64,000 nucleotides of DNA, taken from positions 35,700,199 through 35,764,198 of the forward strand of contig OZ020516.1 of NCBI GenBank assembly GCA_963971425.1, given 5' to 3'. The position numbers were made by a program, and so were the translations under genes. Origin of the DNA: Bryoerythrophyllum caledonicum. Lineage: Eukaryota; Streptophyta; Bryopsida; Pottiales; Pottiaceae. The first letter of the stretch is position 1; every line of letters begins with the position of its first letter. Below, one piece after another: positions 37,701-48,676 of this stretch. The notes under the pieces are model-generated. The model was given only the letters and a program-made list of their open reading frames with translations, made no database searches and was not told where the DNA came from.

Positions 37701-39735
37701 TCAGGAGGGGAACCTCTTTTCAAGCTGCTGGCTGTGGATTGGCTCAAGTCAGATCAGAGGATCGATCATATTGCTTTACAATCTAGCTGCTGTGTACAGG
37801 TAGTTAACTGCTCTCGAGTAGAATGACGTGAAATTGTCTTCAGAGCATTTGATTCACTTTCTTGTATTGATCTGGTCTACAATTCTGCTCATATGTGAAT
37901 CATGTGTTGTGCATCAGTCACGAGCAGGGAAGAACGCGCCTTTTATCCTCGTTATCAATCTACAGGTAACCCACCCTTGAACTCTAAACTTTGATGAACA
38001 ATTTCGAATGGTTTTTTGGAGAATCATTATTTGCCTGCCTTGTTTTGGAGAAAAACTAGCTTTTACCGGTCTCATCAATTCAATTACACTAGGAAATATA
38101 GATTGCATCAGCTCACATAGAATGTCCATTCTTGAGAGATTATTGGTGATATATTTTGCTCTGGAGTGAATGTCACATGCATTATTATTTACATCATACT
38201 ACATATCCTATGTTTGCTGGAAGAAAGTTACTTGTGAGCTTTTGTATTTAATCTTTCAATGTGATGAACAGGTCCCTGCAAAGCCATGTTACAGCCTCAT
38301 CATGTACTTCGTGGCCGACAAGCCAATCCAACCCGGGTCATTGCTTGATCACTTCGCAAACGGAGATGATGCTTTTCGGAATTCTCGGTTCAAGCTTATT
38401 CCCAGTATTGTGGAGGTATTGGCACATCATTGTGTGGAAGTAGAAGTCCCACCATTGTCAACCAAAAAGAAGAAAACGAATGAAGAACACTGATTCTTGT
38501 TAGTTTAGTGTGAATAAAGTGTCTGTTCATCCAAACTTTTCTACTATTTGTTGATGAAGACACAGCTTGATACACTTTCAATGATACTCTCGTTTTAATA
38601 AGGAAATCGTACATGATGTGTTTTGTCTTCTGATATATATATTTTTTTAAATTGGATTTTTCTAATGATGTTCTTTTTATTTTGCAGGGCTATTGGATGG
38701 TGAAGCGTGCTGTGGGTACCAAAGCATGCTTGCTGGGTAAAGCTGTCACTTGTAATTATTTGCGTAAAGATAACTTCCTTGAGGTAAATTTCAATCTAGA
38801 ACTATTTCCTCTTGCTTGTAGAAGTCGACAGTTATTAAACATTATTCTTTCTCTGCAAAAGAATCTCTGAATTTCAGTGGTCTCTTAACTCAAGTCAGAA
38901 GTAGATTTAATCTTCTTTGAGAAGGAAGGAGAGGTCATATTGTATCATGAATCTTAGCCACCTTTTTAAAGAATATTTTGAGATCTATTTATGGCTGCTT
39001 TTAATAACCGAAAATGAGATCAGACATCAAAGGTGGTGGTTAACTTAGCATCACTTACGGTCAACACTAATGAATACAGCCTTCTTCTCTGATTCATTGA
39101 GATGTGTTTTTTCCAGATTGATGTGGACATTGGCTCATCATCAGTTGCGCGAAATGTGGTGGGATTTGTTTTAGGCTATGTAACAAGCATTGTTGTGGAT
39201 CTTGCAATTCTCATTGAGGTACCATTATTTCCCTTCCATGCTTCAAGTTGAGCAATTGTCTTTATTTTCTACCTAGTAACTCAACGTGTGAAATGAAGCA
39301 AAGACACTAAGAGTTATGACCTTGTTTCTCATTTTTAATCATTAAAATTAGTCCTAGATATCTCTGTAGACCTATAGTCAGCTCAAAAAGGAAAAAGGCA
39401 GCTGTAATCCTTCCTTATCTAAGGTGACTCGATTTACTTCGAACCAGAGTTTAGAGACCATCCCGCTCTTCCGTTGGTCTAATAGCTATTAATTGAAGAC
39501 AAATTCTAGTCTTATATGTAGAAGGTATATTATCTACAACTTTGGGTTAATTTACGAATTATGTGCTCTATCACGTGCGAAACTCATAGCTTAGTTCCTC
39601 ACTTCAAAGCTTGATTCTTGATTGCAGGCGAAAAGTGCGCAGGAGCTTCCAGAATACTTGTTAGGGACAATGCGGATAAACCGAATTAAGGTGGAGTCAG
39701 CGGTTCAGTTTGAAAGAGATGCGACTCGCAACTGA
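31731..39735 (+). CDS. EDR2-like protein: PH, START and DUF1336 domains
   Basis: About 22 exons join in frame from ATG 31731 (exons 31731-32084, 32445-32519, 32737-32790, then onward) to the stop at 39733-39735, about 820 residues. The N-terminal PH domain starts with YAGWVYHVGMSSLGYP and ends near TAEEVDKWVSAFKHAKEE. The lipid-binding START domain spans about residues 245-450 (DWRCFCTVNGLRIFED, GTIMKAVGVIEASPE, HSKRDFLFSRYWRRDQDGSY, KRSHYYKFHKTIPYILLCRI). An acidic linker leads to DUF1336 (NAPCWEVDAKMFYSSLRRT, PCYSLIMYFVADKP, DVDIGSSSVARNVVGFVLGY). This order matches ENHANCED DISEASE RESISTANCE 2 relatives such as Arabidopsis At5g35180; EDR2 is a membrane-associated negative regulator of defence and cell death. 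Exon 1 is much more GC-rich than the rest and carries an Arg/Ser-rich extension before the PH domain. Introns hold dispersed repeats. Confidence 0.93.
35408..35690 (+). repeat. Dispersed intronic repeat, copy 5
   Basis: In an EDR2-like intron between two START-domain exons: GTCACCCAAAGTTTCAATGA, AGAGCTTGGTGATCTC, GAAGGAAGAGGAGATGCCATG, TTTTACCCGCCTTTTTCCTC. Confidence 0.75.
38855..39060 (+). repeat. Dispersed intronic repeat, copy 6
   Basis: In an EDR2-like intron near the 3' end: AGTGGTCTCTTAACTCAAGT, GAAGGAAGGAGAGGTCATAT, GAATCTTAGCCACCTTTTT. Confidence 0.7.
39330..39620 (-). repeat. Dispersed intronic repeat, copy 7 (reverse)
   Basis: In the last EDR2-like intron, reverse orientation: CAGCTCAAAAAGGAAAAAGG, CAGAGTTTAGAGACCATCCC. 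Together with copy 6 it forms an inverted pair about 500 bp apart. Confidence 0.65.
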
Positions 39736-40009
39736 ACATCAACCCAATTTTTTCCCATATCAGTGATTGCAAAACAGTTGTCCTTACGACAAACAGAATG
39801 TCACCTTCTGTATAATAATCAACATTCCATAGCATTCTTTGCGTAGGACACCATACGGTAGCGTTTCGGCAGATGATCTGATTTGGAAGCTTGTTCTTTT
39901 TTTTCTTGATACCCACAAGTCACAATTTGGCATCAGGTATCAGGTCCTCTCCACCAGTGAAATAAAACCTCATTATAGAGTTCAACCTCTACTGTTGAAG
40001 AAAATTTGT

Positions 40010-40185
40010 CCAGAATACTTTTCTTTGAGAGTTTCTCCTTTTTTGATTCATTTTTAAAAAAAAAGGCCCAAATAGCTCATACTGCTACAATCAGCTCAAA
40101 GAGAGAAAAAGCACCCAAGATCCATGATACGATAAGGACTCACCTTTCCACGTACAATTTGAGTGAAGAGACCACGAAACTCTCG
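40010..40185 (-). repeat. Dispersed repeat, copy 8 (reverse, intergenic)
   Basis: Just downstream of the EDR2-like gene: CAATCAGCTCAAAGAGAGAA, AAGATCCATGATACG, GAGACCACGAAACTCTC. Shorter and more diverged than the intronic copies. Confidence 0.55.
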
Positions 40186-41149
40186 CATGTTTGATATCTA
40201 CGCACATATTCCGCATTTTTTTTCCTCTTCAAGAACGACTCTCAAGAATACACTACATTATTGAGTATGATGAAGGAAATTTGCATGAATAGAGTGTTCG
40301 TTCATGTCCACATTAATAACTTGTTCTACACATTGTTTGATTTCAAGGTAACAATCAACCTCATATATTGGCTTGAAGTCCATTTCGGTTTGGGTGTGCT
40401 CTTTGAGAGTTACATTTTTTATGATTCGTTTGAGGAAAAAATTAGTGGACACCATATTTACGTTGTGATGTGGTTTTTTTTCACCAAATTTGCTTAAGAA
40501 CTATCATTCTCGGTTCAGACACACTCACGTTATCGAGAATCTCAACTGAGCATTCATGTGAGCATTTACAATGAGGGTTGACTTTGCACTTTCATTCACA
40601 ATTTCACAGGGTAAGCTTGGTCAAACAAAAGCAAGAAATGTTGTTACAATTAGTATAAGAGCCACCATATGGTCATTGGACTAATTCTGGGTCTTGCTAA
40701 TAAGTAAGATAATCAGTGTAATCATTGCATGTTAGGCATTCAATTATTCAACGCCCTGATGCCTTGGGCTCTGATATCTCTATACTTAAATTCAAAATTC
40801 ATGAAAATTAGTGAAAGTATTGTACCGTATAACAAACATATACGTACAATTTCATCATAAATGGAATAAAAACCTAGAAGAGAAAACCTCCTGGTGATAA
40901 GCACGTGTAGGTAGCAAATATGAACACAGCATTTTGAAGCCTGCTGATTATGGGCAACACATTTGAATCTGAGCATCGCATTTGGAGCATGCTAATTTTC
41001 AGCAGTGGAAATAAATCTACCAAATCAAGTGACTCCATGGATGAAGGTAATGGTGTCCACAAGAAGGCAGTTATAAACCTAGAGAGTGCAATACAACCCA
41101 ACCCCTGAATAAAATCCTAGTATCCTTGGCCACGTAAACCATGCATCTC

Positions 41150-41330
41150 AAAGATGGTCAGAAACAAAACACAGCCTAAAGCACAAGCCCGTAAAGCAGA
41201 GCCAAACCCTAAACCCTCAAACCCCACCCAAATAAAACCAAAGATGGTCAGAAACAAAACATAGCCTAAAGCACAAGCTTGTAAAGTAGAAGCCAAACCC
41301 TAAACCCTCAAACCCCACCCAAATAAAACC
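41150..41330. repeat. 90-bp tandem duplication
   Basis: A 90-bp unit starting AAAGATGGTCAGAAACAAAA is repeated once directly, with only a few differences. Each unit contains CCCTAAACCCTCAAACCCC, which resembles the complement of plant telomere repeats. Confidence 0.9.
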
Positions 41331-41941
41331 ATTAGAAACGGTGAATTTACAAGAGACAAAACCTCCAAATAAGATCACTTGAATCACATCGATCTAAACT
41401 CCAACTTCTTTGCAAACCTCTAACCCATCAGATCCATTCCAAATACAACAATAATACACCATATCCCTGGGCGTTAGACATTGAGGGAATAAAAATTATG
41501 CCCTTCTCCGCTATGCTAAAAAAATTAACAACCCCTAATCACAAGACCTTTTAAGGCCTACAAGCTAGGAGTATCTACGAGTGTAATAGATTATGCAAAA
41601 CATCATCTACACAAAGGGTACATTTCATTGCAACCCCACTCCACGGAAATCACTACAGTTTGCCCATGCCTGCATCAATTTTGCTGGCGTACGTCTCGAC
41701 AGATGCCCATCTTGCTCCGTCTCTAAATTCTCCTCGGAGGTGACGTGTAGCGTATGAACCTGCCCAAACGACCCAAAAATGGTCGTGAGGCCTTAAACGA
41801 AATAAATACAATGGATGCTTACGGTATTGTACACGTACTGGTTGGAGGCTACTTCCTCTCATCGTCGTTGGTGTGTAGCGAATTCCTGGAGAGAGAGAGT
41901 AGCTTTACCTTCTACTCTCATCGTTGAATGGGGTCTCTATG

Positions 41942-42998
41942 CTATCGAGGTTGCCGAGTGTTGATCACCGACGGGTAGTTGGTCCGGTCTTGGAACACTA
42001 TGCCAACGTGGTCCTTCACTTGGGGGCTCACGAGGTTGCTCCCGAGCACCCAGATCTTGTGGACCTGTTCGGCGTACGCCTGCATCAACTGGTCGAAGTA
42101 CATGCTCGTCACATTCGGGTCCTCCGGCATGCGCAGCTTGTCCATGTACGTCAAAAACCCGCCGGTCTTCCACTTGGTGATTCCGAACGCGTGCGAGCAC
42201 GCCCCGGAGCACCGCGTCGCCTCCACCGGGCCCGCGAGCGACAACACCTTCTTCTCCCAGCTCCTGCGCGGCCCGCATATCCCTAGATACAAAATCCCGT
42301 CCGCCGCCGCAACCTCCATCCCCCGGGCCAAGACGCGCCGCGCCAGCGACGCGGTCAGGAACGGGTGCAGCGCCACGTCGTCCTCGAAGAAAAACCGCCA
42401 CGAGCCCACGTCCGAGGTCGTGTCGTTCACAAACCTCTGGAACAGGTCCGTGAATGCCAGCCGGTTCGAAAACACTTTCTTGTATTTGTCGGTGAGGTAC
42501 TTGTCGTTGCCATCATGGTACTCCTCCATGGCCCGCTCGATCACCTGCGCTCGCCTAAGCAATTAGTTGTAAGCTTACCCCTTCATCCTCGAAACTGTGT
42601 AGAAGGGATGAGTTTGTAGCGAGGAAGGGTAATTTAACGAAGGTGATACCAGAGTTCCCTCTGACCTGGGATCGGTAATCCTCGGGGACGTACTGGTGGG
42701 GCACGATGCCCAGCTGCTCCAGCACAGACTTGGAGTGGCTGTAGCGGTGCTGCTTGTCGCTGACGACCCAGCCCTGGAACTTGCGGGTGCGGAAGAGGAG
42801 CTCGGTGGCGTCGGCGTCCGGCGCCCACTCCTCAGCGGGCCAGTGCAGGTGCTCCAGGTGGTCCTGCAGGTTGGCCAGGTTGGTCTGCACGACGGAGCGC
42901 GTGACGGACACCGTGGACGCGATGATGCCGAAGCACATGATCGCCTGGAATATCACGGTCACTTTCAAAGATACAAAGGTCATGGCTGGTACTACCAT
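41942..42998 (-). CDS. Glycosyltransferase-like type II membrane protein (GT25-like)
   Basis: Two exons, 42998-42666 and 42544-41942 (TAG stop), join in frame through a GT-AG intron to give about 311 residues. The start is the ATG at 42998 (a second Met follows five codons later). One hydrophobic segment near the N-terminus (VTVIFQAIMCFGIIASTVSV) fits a Golgi signal anchor. The lumenal part has FQGWVVSDKQHRYSHSKSVL and SWRFFFEDDVALHP. The acidic EDDV motif after a region scanning for a short, numbered peptide resembles the catalytic DxD-like site of family 25 glycosyltransferases. GC content and codon use are high compared with the surroundings. Substrate is unknown; the family call rests mainly on the EDDV context and is moderate. 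Confidence 0.6.
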
Positions 42999-45049
42999 TC
43001 ACATCGCAATCTGATCACACGCACACACACGAGTCGTTAGGACAATGCTACACCACAAGTGGAATCATTCCTCTCATTTGCAACAAGATACTCGTCACTT
43101 TGTTGTCCGCCAAAGCTTGTGAAATACCACCAATGTCCAAGTTCATAGACTTCCTAGATGCCAAAATTTACGCAATGCCACCCAAATTATGAATATCTTG
43201 TATAACGTACATGTAACTACTCTCTTGTTATATGCTAGATAAGCTTGTTACCATATTTAAGGGCTGCTCAAAGTGACGATGCCTGACCCTTGATTAATCA
43301 TCGTTAGAGGAGTTTGACAAGACTTAACCATTGATGTTATGTCCGGTAATGTGCAAGTATAGCCCTAAATTATGAAAATAGCATGTCTCGTCATGGAAGC
43401 CAAGCTATGTTCTCATGACCAGGGGCTGCTGCCACATCACCCAGTCCGTAACCTCAAGCGAGAACATGAGCTACCTATCCCAGGATGCAAAGAGGGACAA
43501 GTGAGTGCTCCCTTCTGTGGATGTTATGAGAATGACCTAATGGTTCGGGCACAGATTTCATGATGATAAGGAATCGTAGCACATCAGATGAGTACAGGTT
43601 CGTGGAAAAATGATGCCCTAATCAATCTGAAAATAACAAGGCAGATAGATAAAAATTTAAAAGCAAGCCTCTGTTATTAGCAAACTGAACGGTACCGCAT
43701 ATTTGGCATTTTAGAGCTCCCTAATACCATATCGATCTGAACACTAAATACAACAGAAAAACACCATATTCTACTGGCCACAAAGGCAAACTAGGTCGCT
43801 TTTTCTTGTGCCAACCCAAAAAATTAAAATAAATAAATAAATAAAAAATAAAAAACGGAAAATTAGGTATTAAGGCCTCTCCTTCATTGAAACGTCCGCC
43901 ATTTATGCATCCGGTGGAGTTAGTGGGGCAGAGGAAAACACCACACATACCTTCACGTATATTGTAGAGAGAACTCAGGTGCAAGGACGAAATATCAACT
44001 CAGTGCAACTGCTCCTCAACTCGGCGGTCAAAATTCGAGGCGGAAGGTTCACCTCCATAGTTCGCACACCGTCGACTTGTCTGTCCACAACACAAGCATC
44101 GATGAGTAACAGAAACTCAAATAACTGCCCCATAGATTCATCAAGAACTTCGAATGGAAATCCAACACTACGACTACACCAGACGCACTACCCGCGGTTC
44201 TAGCCGATAGAAACGTTAGGGCGGGACTAGCACTGTCAACAGTGCTCCGCGGCGGCATTCCATCTCTCCAACTCACGTTCGATCTCAGGGAGCACTGGCG
44301 CCGGCGACCCACTACAGGCAACCTCGAAACGCCGCGACACAGGGATCCTCCTGAACACTGTCAAAATCCAATGCGCATCTCGAACGCGAATGTCTCGCTG
44401 TTCAAGAATCCGCACGACCTAAAAGGTAGCAGTCGACAAAACCAACAATTCGAAACTAGATTCTGATCCGAAATACCCTGAATGCACCAAAATCTGAGGC
44501 ATCCACGGCAGAATCGAACCACGAACTCGTGATGGAGTCCGCGCCCAACCCTCCGACACCGCCGCGACCACCAGTGCCGCCGCTCGCCAGGAATCCAGTA
44601 CTCTGCGCTACTTGTCAGCGAATCGTTCATCACCACGAAAGACGGCCACCGAACTCCATTCCGCCACTCGACTCGACATGCACTTGGAGATTCACGCAAG
44701 CTATCCTGTCCACCAGTCCGCCAGTCCACCAGTCAGTCCAGTCTGGGCAGTAACCTCCTCGATCAGCGTGCACGCGAGGAGGGCACGCTTCCAGCTGCTG
44801 CCGCGCCACCCTAGCGACGTTAGCGGGCGACTGCAGCGATGGAGCACATGCTGGTCCCCGCGAAACAGTGCATCGGAGGACCTGCCTGCTTCCGAATTCC
44901 AGCGATGACGGAGACGATGCCTTTACCGGCAAAAGTACCGGGCGTCTCTACCGGGCTCCTTAGACCCGGTATCTAGCTCCTGGGTAGATTGTGGGGTCGG
45001 AGTCTACGGGTTTGGGGATGGGTTTCGCCACACTGAAAAGGTGTTTAGT
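42999..45049. other. Intergenic region upstream of the glycosyltransferase-like gene
   Basis: Contains the presumed promoter of the minus-strand gene. A moderately GC-rich block at 44.0-44.9 kb gives several overlapping open frames on both strands, but none shows a recognisable domain or exon signals. No gene is called. Confidence 0.45.
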
Positions 45050-45640
45050 GTATCCACACTACTCGTACCAACCCTTGTACGAACCAGTTTTTTTTTAACA
45101 AAGTGGTTTCGACACAATGGGTATCACCTAAGTATTACATGAGTATTGCCTAGATATTACAACATACGACCTTGGCATTACATGGGTATTATCTTAGACA
45201 AATATTTTATATTTTCCAAAATTTTGGACAATTCCCCATTTTGAATTAATTTTGTACGAAATTGACCATAGCATAGGGTATATGATTGCGAAGTGCTATA
45301 GTTCTTACTTCTCATGAGGATTTTTACCAATAGGAAAATTGTCTACACTTCCATACGCATTGGTCTGGTTTGGACACCCCTTGTACAAAGCAATTGTCAT
45401 TTTTTAACACAGTGGTTCGGACACTCGATATCACCTAGGTATTACATGAATATTGTCTAGATATTATAAGTGTATGGCCTTGGCATTACATGGGTATCAC
45501 CTCAGACAAATATTTTATATTTTCCAAAAAAATTGGACACCCTCCATTTTGAATTAATTATGTACGAACCCGACCAACGTGTAGGGTACTCAAAGAGGGG
45601 GATCATTGTAGATATAGTTGGTAAAAAAATTCATCAAGAC
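45050..45640. repeat. Two tandem copies of an AT-rich ~308-bp unit
   Basis: Landmarks TATCACCTARGTATTACATG, TTGGCATTACATGGGTAT and CAAATATTTTATATTTTCCA recur in the same order at an offset of about 308 bp (for example 45124 and 45431). The units are diverged and non-coding. Confidence 0.85.
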
Positions 45641-46929
45641 TAAAATTTTATAGCATCTATAAATAAATAACTATAAATAGAAGAAGAAGAAATCCTAAAC
45701 CGTAGGGGGTCGGCGTGAATAAAGTGTATGTTTGTACCACCACAAAGCCCACGTCCATCGGACATGAGTTAGTGGTATGGAACTACTTCCCCCTCTCGAG
45801 GATAGACACTATGTACCACGTAACAAGTAACTAAGAACAAAAAACCGATGATGCAAGGGGCTGATGCGTTGAAGTTTTTATTAGGTTTTCAAGGGGGGTC
45901 TAGCGTGTCTGGGATGGATTGGTTGTTTTTGAGTTTCCTTTTGTGTAGGAGTATGGACATAGCATGTTGGATTGCAAATAGTGTTAATATTTGTAAAGGT
46001 GCTTTTAATTGAGGTAATGGAAATTTTGAATGTTTCTTCCAGGGTTGTCATTGAGGGGACAAAGGTGGTGGCTCTAGCACCCGCAATGATGACAATGAGG
46101 GGGTCTACTTTCCATCCAAGTGTTTGAATATCATTGAGTAGTGGTTGATATTTATTTTATTTTTTTGCAATAGCTTTTGGTGAGAATCTATCATTACAAT
46201 ATTTGAATTCAATAAATTGAATAGTGAGATGGGTATGGTCTTAGTGGTGGAACAAACAGATACTTTATTCACGCTAGCCCCCTTTTAGGAACCGACGTTC
46301 TACTTCTTTTGAATAGTCAGATTTGGATCCATGTGGGTCGGTGGGGGATCATCATATGGTAGCCGTGTAACACATAATAAGTGAGGATTGAGGTTCTTCT
46401 TTCTGTAGCCTTTCAATACATAATAAGTCAGATTCAAACCTTGCATTACAATGACATCTTTGAGTATCGCATGTGCATAGTAATAACCATGGAAGAACCG
46501 CGTTTTCTTGCAGGTTTTTGTTAAAAGTTCCGGCATTCATGAGGATGAAGCAATGAGATTTGCTTAATGACACAACTAATTTGTAGATTGCTCACACCGC
46601 TTTGTTGTGGTGTTTGACAATTAGGGCGTATAAATGAGGGTTATGGCATTTGAATAAAACGTGTAACTATGTGTCCGGGTCCGTAGTGTTGCATATTGAA
46701 CATGTTATAGAGGGGAATCTCTCTATGCCAAAGAAGAGTTGTTTACGGGTGTTTCCCATATATTGTCCAATGCAGAATTTGATGAGGCACTTTTTTTGTG
46801 AGTCCGTGATTATGGGATTTTTCCAAAAGTTGGTGGAGAGTTTGTTGTCAATGTTTTATTACTCGTCCATTTTTCAAGATTCAATATTAGAAAAAATTTC
46901 CATAAGTATTTCCAAATTATTTTTGAGGT
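45641..46929. other. Non-coding region, probably the decayed 3' part of a LINE
   Basis: No intact gene. The interval follows the LINE RNase H remnant on the minus strand, and some minus-strand frames here may be its C-terminal continuation, but with too many stops to support an alignment by eye. Confidence 0.35.
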
Positions 46930-47640
46930 CATGTTTCCTGAGGTGTTTTTCCAAGAATCTTATGGGGCCTTTGTCGGAGGTTTTGTCCATAGAGGATCAT
47001 CCATATCTATGGAAGTAGTATGGGGTGGCATGGGCGTGATCTTAGGGGGGTTTGGCATCTCGGTAGGCTTTCTCTCTACCTTCCTTTACTATTATGTCGG
47101 CTTGTTCGTTGCCGTCGATGTTAGCGTGAGCTCGGACTTTATGGCGTGGTGGTTTGTGTGCGATTTAGGAGCATTTCAACCATGTGTATTACGATAGTTT
47201 TGTCCGGATGGCTATTGTGTTGAATGGGATGTTTTCTGTGTGTGTTTAGGAGGTGTAATGCATTAATGCAAACCGTGAAAATGTGTGCCAATTGTTGGGG
47301 TATTGCATGATACAACTATCTTGAGGGTTTTATGGATAGCCATCATTTTGGCTCTAAGGATGTTTTGAAGTATGTGTAGTCTTTTGGCAAGTTTGATTCT
47401 TTTGGTGGGATTGTATAATCCATAGTTGGCTTTTTCCCAGTGCCAATGTCCCAGGCTTACTTCGGTTGGTTCTTTGAAGGAGCCGTCCGTGTAGTAACTA
47501 AAGTTGGGGTCAAATTTGGAAGGGGTATAATTTTGGTAATTAGGAAGTAATGGGGTTGGAGGGATTAGTGGTGTAAAGTGGTATGGAAGAGGTCTTAGAC
47601 CGTTTTTTTTATTGCGGTTTACATGGACTAGTGTCAACAC
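46930..47640 (-). pseudogene. LINE-type retrotransposon RNase H remnant
   Basis: The minus strand encodes FDPNFSYYTDGSF, then LHILQNILRAKMMAIHKTL, and after frame breaks KVRAHANIDGNEQAD (about 47,110). These match the first Asp (YTDGS), the helix normally carrying the catalytic Glu (here RAKMMAI, with Lys at the Glu position) and the final Asp motif (GNEQAD) of the RNase H domain that follows reverse transcriptase in plant LINE-type non-LTR elements. The reverse transcriptase itself was not recognised. Several stops and shifts show decay. Confidence 0.75.
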
Positions 47641-48660
47641 TTATTTTAGGCAACACAAGGCCAATTTTAAAAAAAAAAAGTGGTGGCAAATGGCCTTTGT
47701 AAATAAATAGTTAAATTTTGCTAAAAAAGCCACATATCAAACAAAACCAATTTGATGTAAGCCTCATGGCAATGGATGGTGGGGCTTGAATCACCTGATA
47801 TTGTTAAAGTTGACCGTCAGGTGTGAGTTGGTTGTCGCCTCTTAAAGCGCTTTGTAAGCAAGTCCCCCAAAATTTGCGCCAAGTTGTGTCAATGAGCAGC
47901 TGTCACTTTGCCACAACACTGTGAATGAACGAGCGGAATTGCCTGTGGTAGATGCAACCTAGTGGATGACGCCGCCTAGGGTTGTTGCCGCCGTGGATGC
48001 GGCCTTGCTGGTCCTGATTCTCGGCGCTAGTCTGAACCTGTGGACGCTTGCGTTCTCGCCAGTCTCCACTATGGACGCAATACACGCAGCCAGCCAGCTG
48101 CCGCAGACGCTTGCGCTCTTGCATAAGCGGCTCTACACAGTTGCCCGTATTTGTGCACCATCTGCAACTAGGTCTTGATTCTCCATATCTTACACGATAA
48201 GGTTATAGAATTCAAGTTATGCGGTGCAGTTGCTTTCAAGCGCCTCCTTCCAGATAGTGCTGTAGATCAACATTTGTTGTTGAGCATTTGTGAGGCCCAA
48301 ACTCCTGAGTGAGTGTTGCCGGCGCTGGACGTGGCGTACTTTCTAGGTGGGATCTCGTCATTATAGGAGCCAGGTGAAAAGATGACGTAGGGACGACACG
48401 TGAAGTGTTTCAAAATTCACACCTCAAGCGTCAATGTTCGAGTAAGTAGATCTGGCTTTTGTACCATGTCATGCTTGTTTTTTGCTTTTGAACTTCGTGG
48501 TGGGCTCGGCTATTTTATGTGTGCGTTCAAACTTTGCTCGATGTTGATCATCACCTTCTTTGTGCGTCCCTGCTAAATTTGGCCTAAGTTGTAGCGAGTC
48601 CGATTGTGTCTTTGGTTGTGAGTATATGCTTTTATGTGACCTCATAGATTGTGATTGTCT
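47641..48660. other. Intergenic region preceding the hAT-like element
   Basis: Short frames only. The right end is next to the first coding block of the hAT-like element and may contain its 5' terminal sequence. No terminal inverted repeat could be fixed. Confidence 0.4.
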
Positions 48661-48676
48661 GTGATGGCAAACAACG

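Larger units (their letters stand above)
39736..41941. other. Intergenic region between convergent EDR2-like and glycosyltransferase genes
   Basis: Apart from repeat copy 8 and the 90-bp tandem duplication nothing coding is recognised. The two genes converge on this interval, so it holds both 3' UTRs. Confidence 0.5.

Noticed and set aside
41924-42619. Plus-strand open frames over the glycosyltransferase-like gene
   Set aside because: Shadows of the GC-rich minus-strand exon; the minus strand has the signal anchor, the EDDV motif and correct splice sites.
44000-44930. Protein gene in the GC-richer block
   Set aside because: Several overlapping frames on both strands, none with a motif or good splice sites.
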